64,000 nt of DNA from Bacteroidota bacterium (GTDB lineage: Bacteria; Bacteroidota; Bacteroidia; AKYH767-A; OLB10). Every line of letters starts with the position of its first letter. Position 1 is the first letter of the stretch. Below are positions 8,032 through 15,411 of the stretch, in pieces. Both the position numbers and the translations under genes were made by a program. Where the stretch lies: NCBI GenBank assembly GCA_018268195.1, contig JAFDWZ010000024.1, positions 1-64,000 of the forward strand, read 5' to 3'. Below the pieces are notes generated by a model, which was not told the DNA's origin, did no database searches, and saw nothing but the letters and a program-made list of their open reading frames with translations.

Positions 8032-9858
8032 TTGAAATACAGCGACCATATAAAATCAATTATTGAGAATATACCCGCAATGCCGGGTGTATATCAGTTT
8101 TTTGACAAAAGTGATAAACTTCTTTATGTCGGGAAGGCAAAAACCCTGAAGAAGCGAGTATCCAGCTATTTTCATAAGGAACATCAATTAAGCGGAAAAA
8201 CTGCAGTACTGGTAAAACAGATTGCTGATATTAAATTTATCATTACCGAAACTGAACTGGATGCTTTACTTCTTGAAAACAATCTGATAAAGAAACATCA
8301 GCCTCGATACAACATTTTGTTAAAGGATGATAAAACTTACCCTTGGATTTGTATTAAAAATGAACGATTCCCACGTGTGTTTTATACCCGCAACAAAATG
8401 AAAGATGGCTCACAGTATTTTGGACCATTTGCATCGGTAAAAATGATTAATGTACTACTGGACCTTATACATCAGCTATACAAACTCAGGAACTGCAACC
8501 TCATTTTATCAGAAGAAAATATTCAGAAAAAGAAATTCAGATTATGTCTTGAATATTTCGTGGGTAATTGTCAGGGGCCATGCACAGGCTTGCAAACAGA
8601 AGAAGACTACAATGCTAATATTGAAAATATCCGTCACATTTTAAAAGGCAATATCAATCAGGTTATTCGTTATCTGGAAGACACTATGCAGCAGTTTGCA
8701 GGAGCATTGGAATTTGAAAAAGCTCAGGCCATAAAAGATAAAATTGAAATACTTGAAAGATTTAAGAGCAAATCGGTAATTGTAAATCCCAACATTAATA
8801 ATGTTGATGTTTTCAGCATTGTTTCAGATGAAAATTACGGATTTGTGAATTACATGAAGGTTATAAACGGTGCCATTCTGCAATCGCAAACCATAGAGTT
8901 GCGAAAAAAATTAGACGAAAGTGATGCGCAGATGATATCTTTTGCCATCACTGAACTAAGACAACGTTTCGAAAGTGATTCAGAAGAACTTATAGTGAAC
9001 GTTTACCCTGATGCTGTTGCCGAAAATTTGGTTTGCACGGTGCCTAAAATTGGCGATAAGAAACACTTACTGAGCCTGTCAGAAAAAAATGCACGGTATT
9101 ATATGCTCGAAAAATTGGAGCAATATGATAAAGTAAATCCTGACCATAAGATTAACAGGCTGATGGAAAAAATGAAGTCAGACTTGCACATGCAGGCTCA
9201 GCCGAGAAGAATTGAATGTTTTGACAATTCAAATTTTCAGGGAACAAATGCTGTTGCAGCAATGAGTGTGTTTGTCAATGGTAAACCTGCAAAAAAGGAA
9301 TATCGCCACTTTACAATAAAAACTGTTGATGGTCCTGATGATTTCGCATCAATGGAAGAAGTTATCTATAGACGATACAAGCGGGTGCTCGAAGAACAAC
9401 TCTCATTGCCCGATTTGATAGTAATTGATGGTGGCAAAGGTCAACTGAATGCTGCGCTAATAAGCCTCGAAAAATTAGGAATCAGAAATAAAATTCAGAC
9501 CATAGGCATAGCAAAAAAGTTAGAAGAAATTTATTTCCCGTCCGACCCTGTACCCATGTATCTTGACAAAAAAAGTGAAACTCTTAAAATCATTCAGCAA
9601 CTCAGAGATGAAGTGCATCGCTTTGGCATCACCCATCACCGCAACAAGAGAAGTCGTAATTTTATTCAGTCAGAACTGATGGAAATACCCGGTGTAGGGC
9701 CATCTACTTTTGAAAAGCTGATGATAGCGTTTAAAAGTGTAAAAAAACTTAAAGAAGCAAAATTGGAAGAAATTGAACAGGTAGTTGGCAAACAAAAAGC
9801 ATACATTATTCGAGACTATTTCCAAAACTTAAATACTACTGCTAATGAAACCCATTAA
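8032..9858 (+). CDS. uvrC: Excinuclease ABC subunit C
   Basis: A 608-residue UvrC, which makes both incisions flanking a lesion during nucleotide excision repair after UvrA/UvrB loading. The domains are an N-terminal GIY-YIG nuclease (GVYQF and YVGKAKTLKKRV, residues 19-50), a UVR helical hairpin that contacts UvrB (around 205-245), an RNase H-like 3'-side nuclease domain (IECFDNSNFQG, then LPDLIVIDGGKGQ near 465) and tandem helix-hairpin-helix motifs (MEIPGVGPSTFEKL near 555). The frame has a TTG start: a stop codon lies 7 codons upstream and no ATG or GTG precedes the conserved MKYSDH-type N-terminus. The 3' end overlaps the next gene by 14 nt. Confidence 0.97.
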   Translation: MKYSDHIKSIIENIPAMPGVYQFFDKSDKLLYVGKAKTLKKRVSSYFHKEHQLSGKTAVLVKQIADIKFIITETELDALLLENNLIKKHQPRYNILLKDDKTYPWICIKNERFPRVFYTRNKMKDGSQYFGPFASVKMINVLLDLIHQLYKLRNCNLILSEENIQKKKFRLCLEYFVGNCQGPCTGLQTEEDYNANIENIRHILKGNINQVIRYLEDTMQQFAGALEFEKAQAIKDKIEILERFKSKSVIVNPNINNVDVFSIVSDENYGFVNYMKVINGAILQSQTIELRKKLDESDAQMISFAITELRQRFESDSEELIVNVYPDAVAENLVCTVPKIGDKKHLLSLSEKNARYYMLEKLEQYDKVNPDHKINRLMEKMKSDLHMQAQPRRIECFDNSNFQGTNAVAAMSVFVNGKPAKKEYRHFTIKTVDGPDDFASMEEVIYRRYKRVLEEQLSLPDLIVIDGGKGQLNAALISLEKLGIRNKIQTIGIAKKLEEIYFPSDPVPMYLDKKSETLKIIQQLRDEVHRFGITHHRNKRSRNFIQSELMEIPGVGPSTFEKLMIAFKSVKKLKEAKLEEIEQVVGKQKAYIIRDYFQNLNTTANETH

Positions 9859-10804
9859 AATATTTTACTTGCTTGTAGTGTATGTAGTGCTGCAGTTATC
9901 ATGGTGGTCATACCTGCTTGTTGACCTAAATAAAGACTACTATGAAACAAAAATTAATCAGGTACAATTACAGGAACAAAATGATGTTACTATTAGCGAA
10001 ATAACAAATCTGAAAAAAAAGCTGAAAGAAAAGTACCTGATGGTAGCAGGCGAAGGTATTGTATTTCTATCGTTACTGGGATTAGGAATTTATCAAGCTC
10101 GCAAAGCATATATGAAAGAGTTTCAGGTAGCGCAACAGCAGAAAAATTTCATGATGAGTATTACACATGAATTCAAATCGCCCATTGCCGGTATCCGATT
10201 AAGTGTTGAGACACTTCTGAAGCGGGAAATGGAAAGAGAAAAACAAATTACCGTTCTTACTCGTGCACTCAATGAAACAGACCGCATCAACTTTTTAGTA
10301 GAAAACATTTTAACCGCAACGCGCATCGAAGCTGCCAATCTGGAGTTGCATCTTACAGATATTGATTTATCGAAAACGGTTACCGATTGTATCCAGGTAC
10401 TGAAAACTTCAGAAGGAAAACATCCGATAAGCGGAACTATTGATCCTGATATTCATATAAGTGCTGATAAAAATGCAATCATCTCACTGCTGATGAATCT
10501 GGTAGAAAATGCTGAAAAATACACTCCGGAACAAACACCTATAGATATTAAACTCAGCAGAATAAACAATGATATTTTTCTTCAGGTATGCGATCAGGGG
10601 CCCGGAATACCCGATTCGGAAAAGCGTAAAATTTTTGAAAAATTTTATCGTATTGGAAACGAAGAAACGAGAAGTTCAAAAGGAACAGGATTAGGGTTGT
10701 ATATTTGTCGCTTCATAACATTAAAACACAAAGCAACCATAGCTGTTAAAGACAATTATCCGCAAGGAAGCATATTTGAAATTAAATTTCCATTAAACGT
10801 TTAA
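9845..10804 (+). CDS. Membrane sensor histidine kinase without adjacent regulator
   Basis: A 319-residue two-transmembrane sensor kinase. TM1 is at about residues 7-27 and TM2 at about 65-83, enclosing a short 40-residue periplasmic segment that looks coiled-coil rather than a folded sensor. The HisKA domain has His108 in SITHEFKSPIAG. The ATPase domain shows the N box NLVENAEKY and the G boxes DQGPGIP and GTGLGLYI. The gene overlaps uvrC by 14 nt and lies 1 nt before gpmI, so it belongs to that transcription unit. No response regulator is adjacent, so its partner is unknown. The link with DNA repair and glycolysis genes is positional only. Confidence 0.92.
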   Translation: MKPIKIFYLLVVYVVLQLSWWSYLLVDLNKDYYETKINQVQLQEQNDVTISEITNLKKKLKEKYLMVAGEGIVFLSLLGLGIYQARKAYMKEFQVAQQQKNFMMSITHEFKSPIAGIRLSVETLLKREMEREKQITVLTRALNETDRINFLVENILTATRIEAANLELHLTDIDLSKTVTDCIQVLKTSEGKHPISGTIDPDIHISADKNAIISLLMNLVENAEKYTPEQTPIDIKLSRINNDIFLQVCDQGPGIPDSEKRKIFEKFYRIGNEETRSSKGTGLGLYICRFITLKHKATIAVKDNYPQGSIFEIKFPLNV

Positions 10805-10805
10805 A

Positions 10806-12326
10806 ATGAGCAACAAGGTAGTTCTGATTATTATGGATGGCTGGGGTGAAGGCCGCAAAGACAAAACAGATGCAATTTATAATGCACAAACACCCTTTAT
10901 TGATTCCTGTTACAAAAGTTACCCGCATAGCGAACTACTCACCTCAGGTAAATATGTCGGGCTTCCTGACGGGCAGATGGGGAACAGTGAAGTTGGCCAT
11001 CTCAATATTGGTGCAGGGCGTGTGGTTTATCAGGAACTTGCTCTGATAAATAAGGCAGTTGAAGAACATACCATTGATACCAATCCTGTTTTGCTTGACA
11101 CCTTGAACTATGTGAAAACCAATAATCGTAAGTTACATTTCATTGGCCTTGTAAGTGATGGCGGTGTTCATTCTCATATAAATCATCTGAAAGGACTTTG
11201 CACCATTGCCCATGATAGCGGTATAAAAGATTTCTATGTTCATGCTTTCACAGATGGACGCGATTGTGACCCGATGAGTGGAAAAGGTTTTATAGAAGAT
11301 TTGGATAATCATCTTGGAAAAACAGGAGGTAAAATAGCATCTGTTGTAGGGAGATATTATGCAATGGACAGAGATAAAAGATGGGAACGTGTAAAACTTG
11401 CTTATGATTTGTTGGTGCATGGCAAAGGAGAAAACTTCGCCAATGCTGCAACGGGAATTGAAGCATCATATAAAGCAGGTGTAACTGATGAGTTTATTAA
11501 ACCCATTAGCATAATTGAAAACGGAAAACCTGTAGCCGTTATTGAAGATGGCGATGCGGTAGTATGTTTCAATTTCCGTACCGACCGCTGTCGTGAAATC
11601 ACAATGGCACTCACTCAGCAGGAATTCACTGAGCAGCAAATGCAGCCTTTGAAATTACATTATGTAACAATGACCGTTTATGATGATAAATTCAAAAACG
11701 TGAAGGTGGTTTTTACCAAAGACAATCTGAACAATACGCTTGGAGAAGTACTTCAGAATGCAGGTAAAAAACAAATCAGAATGGCTGAAACAGAAAAATA
11801 CCCTCATGTCACCTTCTTCTTTTCGGGCGGCAGAGAAAATGAATTTTCGGGAGAGAGAAGAATACTTATACCCTCGCCCAAGGTAGCTACTTATGACTTG
11901 CAACCGGAAATGAGTGCTTTTCAGGTTAAAGATGCACTTATTACGGAGCTGAAAAAGGGTGAGACAGATTTTGTATGTATCAATTTCGCAAATGCCGATA
12001 TGGTAGGACATACTGGAGTTTTCAGTGCCGCAGTTAAAGCTGTAGAAACAGTAGATACCTGTGTAAAGGAAATTGTTGAATGTGGATTGCAGAATGATTA
12101 TACTTTTCTGATAACTGCAGATCATGGCAATGCTGATTTTATGATTAATAATGATGGTTCACCCAATACCGCACATACTACTAATCCGGTACCATTGTTT
12201 CTGATAGAAAAAAATCAAACTTTCAAGTTGAAAAACGGCATTCTCGCTGACCTTGCTCCTACTGTTTTGCAGTTGATGCACATTGCCCCACCCACTGAAA
12301 TGACAGGTCAATCATTACTCATTTAA
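10806..12326 (+). CDS. gpmI: 2,3-bisphosphoglycerate-independent phosphoglycerate mutase
   Basis: A 506-residue cofactor-independent enzyme interconverting 3- and 2-phosphoglycerate in glycolysis and gluconeogenesis, using two Mn ions. It belongs to the alkaline phosphatase superfamily. The N-terminus VVLIIMDGWGEG gives metal ligand Asp11. Ser61 in GNSEVGHLNIGAGR is the phosphoserine nucleophile. VSDGGVHSH and the C-terminal metal motifs NFANADMVGHTG and TADHGNAD are intact. The start lies 1 nt after the histidine kinase stop. Length and motifs are fully normal. Confidence 0.97.
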   Translation: MSNKVVLIIMDGWGEGRKDKTDAIYNAQTPFIDSCYKSYPHSELLTSGKYVGLPDGQMGNSEVGHLNIGAGRVVYQELALINKAVEEHTIDTNPVLLDTLNYVKTNNRKLHFIGLVSDGGVHSHINHLKGLCTIAHDSGIKDFYVHAFTDGRDCDPMSGKGFIEDLDNHLGKTGGKIASVVGRYYAMDRDKRWERVKLAYDLLVHGKGENFANAATGIEASYKAGVTDEFIKPISIIENGKPVAVIEDGDAVVCFNFRTDRCREITMALTQQEFTEQQMQPLKLHYVTMTVYDDKFKNVKVVFTKDNLNNTLGEVLQNAGKKQIRMAETEKYPHVTFFFSGGRENEFSGERRILIPSPKVATYDLQPEMSAFQVKDALITELKKGETDFVCINFANADMVGHTGVFSAAVKAVETVDTCVKEIVECGLQNDYTFLITADHGNADFMINNDGSPNTAHTTNPVPLFLIEKNQTFKLKNGILADLAPTVLQLMHIAPPTEMTGQSLLI

Positions 12327-12408
12327 AACTTTGGGTGTTAACATATTCATGTTTATAACAAAAACAATTTAAGAGCTCATACTTTATAAATAAAAAGAAG
12401 CTCCCTCT

Positions 12409-12416
12409 TATTTTTG
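12409..12416 (+). promoter_or_regulatory. Putative -7 box (TATTTTTG) for the barrel protein
   Basis: An exact TAnnTTTG match 15 nt before the ATG at 12432. It places transcription start at about 12422, which argues against a TTG start at 12423 and for the ATG at 12432. Confidence 0.5.
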
Positions 12417-12431
12417 CAGTAATTGAAAAAC

Positions 12432-13343
12432 ATGAAAAGAATTCTTTTTGCACTTATTCTTTTATCTGTATGCTATACTTCAAATAGTCAGAGCAGGATG
12501 TTCTTTTCAATGTCGGGAGGCATACTTTATTACAATGGCGATTTGAATGATAAAAGTATAGTTCCATCCACACGAATTTTCAGAAATTACGGAAATGCAT
12601 CCATAGGCGCACATCTAACAAGACACCTTAATGTACAACTGAATTATTACCATGGTAGCGTTGAAGGTGTTGATTCACTTACCAAAGAAAACGATAATAA
12701 AAAGCGGAATCTTAGTTTTGAATCACGCATTGATGAAATATCTCTTTTGTTCTCGTTAAGTCTTTTTTCCAACCGAACAAAACGACTTGCCATTCCCTAT
12801 GTATTTGCCGGTGGCGGAATATTTTTCTTTAACCCCAAAGCACGTTATTGGGGAAGTAATCCTGAATATTATGGTCAGTTAATATCACTACAACCTTTAG
12901 GAACAGAGGGACAATACCTTACTGAAGGTGACCACCCAAAGCCATACAAACTCTATCAGGCTGTAATACCTATAGGCATTGGAACATATTTCAGGTTGAA
13001 TCAAAAATGGAGATTAAAGGTTGAATTTGCCGAGCACTTTACGTTCACAGATTATCTGGATGATGCCAGTGGAAAATATCCGGATATGAATGCTTTAGCT
13101 CAGACACCTAATGGTGACTTAGCCGTATATTTTTCAGACCGTAGAAAAACCAAATCTCCACTTAATCCAAAAGGCGGCAACCGCTCTAATGCTACCAGAA
13201 ACGACAATTACATTCATTTTGGGGTTGGTATAGTATATAACCCTCGTGAACAACACCCAACACACTATCGTGGCCCCGGATTTTTTAAAAGGTTATTCTC
13301 AGGACGAAAAGGTTGGTGGGGAAATGCAGGTAAAGGTTTATAA
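12432..13343 (+). CDS. Outer-membrane beta-barrel protein (DUF6089/PorG-like)
   Basis: A 303-residue secreted protein with a signal peptide (MKRILFALILLSVCYTSNSQ) followed by alternating hydrophobic strands typical of an eight-stranded outer-membrane barrel. The segment MSGGILYYNGDLND after the signal resembles the DUF6089 group, which includes the T9SS accessory protein PorG. Resemblance is at family level, and I cannot say that it is PorG. The C-terminal 25 residues are rich in Gly, Arg, Phe and Trp and look unstructured. The start at 12432 was chosen over an in-frame TTG three codons upstream because it gives a cleaner signal peptide and fits the -7 box. Confidence 0.75.
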   Translation: MKRILFALILLSVCYTSNSQSRMFFSMSGGILYYNGDLNDKSIVPSTRIFRNYGNASIGAHLTRHLNVQLNYYHGSVEGVDSLTKENDNKKRNLSFESRIDEISLLFSLSLFSNRTKRLAIPYVFAGGGIFFFNPKARYWGSNPEYYGQLISLQPLGTEGQYLTEGDHPKPYKLYQAVIPIGIGTYFRLNQKWRLKVEFAEHFTFTDYLDDASGKYPDMNALAQTPNGDLAVYFSDRRKTKSPLNPKGGNRSNATRNDNYIHFGVGIVYNPREQHPTHYRGPGFFKRLFSGRKGWWGNAGKGL

Positions 13344-13391
13344 TAAACTTTGTTTGTTGTAGATTGTTCTAATTATCAAATTCTACAAATC

Positions 13392-14207
13392 ATGAAAGTT
13401 CTCATCCCTCTCGATTTTACTCCTTTAACAGAAAATGCTTATCATTACGCTTTGCATTTACCTTTTGTTAAAGAGATTATTTTGTTTCATGTCACTACTG
13501 CTGAAAACGAAAATGCAGAGGCTGATAAAAAGCTGAAACAAATAAGTTCAAACATTGAAATTCCTTCTCACATCACAGTTAATTTGTTAGTAAAATCAGG
13601 AAATATATACGACCTGATTGGCGACACTGCTGCTGAACTAAATGCCGACCTTATAGTGATGGCTACCCACGGTGTAAAAGGCTGGCAGCGCTTGGTTGGC
13701 AGTCATGCCATGAAAGTAATCACTCACAGCAGAACACCATACATCGTTGTGCAAAATAAGCCTTATCGTCCACTTAAAAAGATACTCATTCCCATTGATT
13801 TTACTAAAGAAGTGAAGCAAGTAGCTCCTGTGGCAATACGTTATGCACAGTTATTTAATGCAGAAGTAATTTTGTTTGAACAACTAAATAAAGATTCCTT
13901 TGTTCAACATCGAATTACCAATAATCTGAACTATTTCACTTCGGTATTAAATGATAATAATATTACGTTTAAAATTATCAGTAAAGAATTTTCGCTGGAT
14001 GATAAATGCGAGACCGTGACCAGAGAAGCTGTAGAAACAGATGCCGATATTATTGTAACAACCATTGACCCAAATGTAGGTTTGACTAATTTCATTATGG
14101 GTGTTGAAGAGCAAAAACTGTTGGCTAATGTAATTCAACTTCCGGTTTTATGCGTAAACATCAAACACTTTACGTTTCCCTCAGATCAATTTAGTATTTC
14201 GGTTTGA
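13392..14207 (+). CDS. Tandem universal stress protein
   Basis: A 271-residue cytosolic protein with two UspA domains. Domain 1 starts MKVLIPLDFTPLTENA and contains the nucleotide-loop segment MATHGVKGWQRLVGSHA (about 92-108). Domain 2 starts KKILIPIDFTKEV near 132 and ends with a degenerate loop (TTIDPNVGLTNFIMG). Only domain 1 therefore looks competent for the usual GxxGxxxxGS ATP-binding pattern. The frame stays open upstream to 13350, but homologues begin at MKVLIP, and the extension has only a TTG codon. It stands alone between the barrel protein and a small orphan. Confidence 0.88.
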   Translation: MKVLIPLDFTPLTENAYHYALHLPFVKEIILFHVTTAENENAEADKKLKQISSNIEIPSHITVNLLVKSGNIYDLIGDTAAELNADLIVMATHGVKGWQRLVGSHAMKVITHSRTPYIVVQNKPYRPLKKILIPIDFTKEVKQVAPVAIRYAQLFNAEVILFEQLNKDSFVQHRITNNLNYFTSVLNDNNITFKIISKEFSLDDKCETVTREAVETDADIIVTTIDPNVGLTNFIMGVEEQKLLANVIQLPVLCVNIKHFTFPSDQFSISV

Positions 14208-14355
14208 ACCATTGAGATTGCATATTTAATTCTAAACATCTTTTTCAACTCTTTGCCACCATTAAATTGCATTTCACCAAAAGGTTTGCATTGGCGTATG
14301 TAAGATGGCGCATATTGACCGGACAACAACAATAGAAATTTAAACTAAAGAGTCT

Positions 14356-14628
14356 ATGTCAATGATTACCTGCAAAGAATTTAATAACCTGAGTCATGAT
14401 GAACAAACCTGGTATATCTGGAATGGTGCAATTCATCTGCACGTGCGTGAAGTTTATGGCTATCGCGTAAATCTGTTTTCGTTAAACGGATACTACATTG
14501 AACTTTGGTATAGTATTCAGGAAAACAGTATTAAGAAGATTAAATCATTTGAAAACTCGGCATTACTTGCGCCTTACCTTGAAGACATCAGAATAGACAG
14601 TTTGATGAATATGGGTATGGGAAGGTAA
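14356..14628 (+). CDS. Small orphan protein, 90 aa
   Basis: I do not recognise this protein. It starts MSMITCKEFNNLSHDEQ, is soluble, rich in aromatic residues (Trp, Tyr, Phe) and contains an amphipathic central part (VNLFSLNGYYIELWYS) suggesting a small alpha/beta fold. The frame ends exactly where the convergent DUF4159 gene ends: the two stop codons abut at 14628/14629. Codon use is ordinary, which supports a real gene. An upstream promoter is not clear. Confidence 0.65.
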   Translation: MSMITCKEFNNLSHDEQTWYIWNGAIHLHVREVYGYRVNLFSLNGYYIELWYSIQENSIKKIKSFENSALLAPYLEDIRIDSLMNMGMGR

Positions 14629-15312
14629 TTAATTCCCGGAAAAGACATATTGCAAAATATTTGCACCCATACGCAGAGCTTTAAGTCTTGATTCCTGAGG
14701 GTCATGATGTACCTCAGGGTCTTCCCAACCATCACCTATGTCACTTTCATATTCGTAAAAACATACCAGCCTGCCGTTGTATATCAACCCAAAACCCTGA
14801 GGTGGTTTTCCATTATGTTCATGAATTTTTGGCAGCCCATTGGGGAAGTCAAATTTCTGATGAAAGATGGGATGATTAAAAGGTAGCTCTACAAAATCAA
14901 GTTCGGGAAATACCTTCTTCATTTCCGGGCGCACATACTTGTCCATGTCATAGCTGTCATTAATATTCAGAAAGCCTCCACCTATGAGATATTTTCGCAA
15001 GTTCTCAGCTTCGGTATTGCTGAATACAAACCTTCCGTTGCCGGTCATGTGCACAAAAGGATAATTGAAAATTTCTGGACTTCCCGGTTCTACTACAGCC
15101 TCTTCCGGGTTAAGATTAGTGCCTAAATTCTGATTACAAAACTGAGCCAGATTACGTAGTGCAGTTGGGCTTACATACCAATTGCCTCCTCCTGAATATT
15201 TAAGTTTAGCAAGTTTAATGGTGTAGTCAGCAGGTTTAAATGAAACTACTACCAATAATATAATTGCCCATAATGAAGATTTCCATATTACTATGCGCTT
15301 CATGAATTTCAT
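14629..15312 (-). CDS. DUF4159 domain protein, exported
   Basis: A 227-residue protein with an N-terminal signal or anchor segment (IVIWKSSLWAIILLVVVSF) and a DUF4159 domain over the rest. Recognisable parts are KLKYSGGGNWY after the signal, the GGGFLNINDS motif near 115 and the FNHPIFHQKF and PPQGFGLI segments. The domain has a glutamine-amidotransferase-like flavodoxin fold, but its function is not established. It is expected to act in the periplasm. Start choice is uncertain: a second ATG lies three codons downstream. It is convergent with the 90-aa gene and divergent from the M36 protease gene with overlapping 5' regions. Confidence 0.85.
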   Translation of the reverse strand: MKFMKRIVIWKSSLWAIILLVVVSFKPADYTIKLAKLKYSGGGNWYVSPTALRNLAQFCNQNLGTNLNPEEAVVEPGSPEIFNYPFVHMTGNGRFVFSNTEAENLRKYLIGGGFLNINDSYDMDKYVRPEMKKVFPELDFVELPFNHPIFHQKFDFPNGLPKIHEHNGKPPQGFGLIYNGRLVCFYEYESDIGDGWEDPEVHHDPQESRLKALRMGANILQYVFSGN

Positions 15313-15351
15313 AATGGCCCAAAAATATGTTTAATGGCTGACTTAAATGTC

Positions 15352-15382
15352 CTTGCATCTAAACTTTTTATGAATAAATTTG
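15352..15382 (+). promoter_or_regulatory. Promoter of the M36 protease gene
   Basis: CTTG (15352-15355), 19 nt, TAAATTTG (15375-15382). The -7 box is exact and the -33 box has one mismatch. It lies 29 nt before the ATG at 15412 and inside the nominal upstream extension of the frame, which supports the downstream start. Confidence 0.65.
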
Positions 15383-15411
15383 GCATTCCAAAAAAATCAA
15401 ATCTGTCTGAC

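Noticed and set aside
11655-12125. 156-codon frame antisense to gpmI
   Set aside because: It lies wholly within a well-conserved gene, has Cys/Phe/Ser-rich composition typical of antisense frames, and no promoter or family match.
12423-12434. TTG at 12423 as start of the barrel protein
   Set aside because: It would lie at the predicted transcription start, and the ATG at 12432 gives a normal signal peptide.
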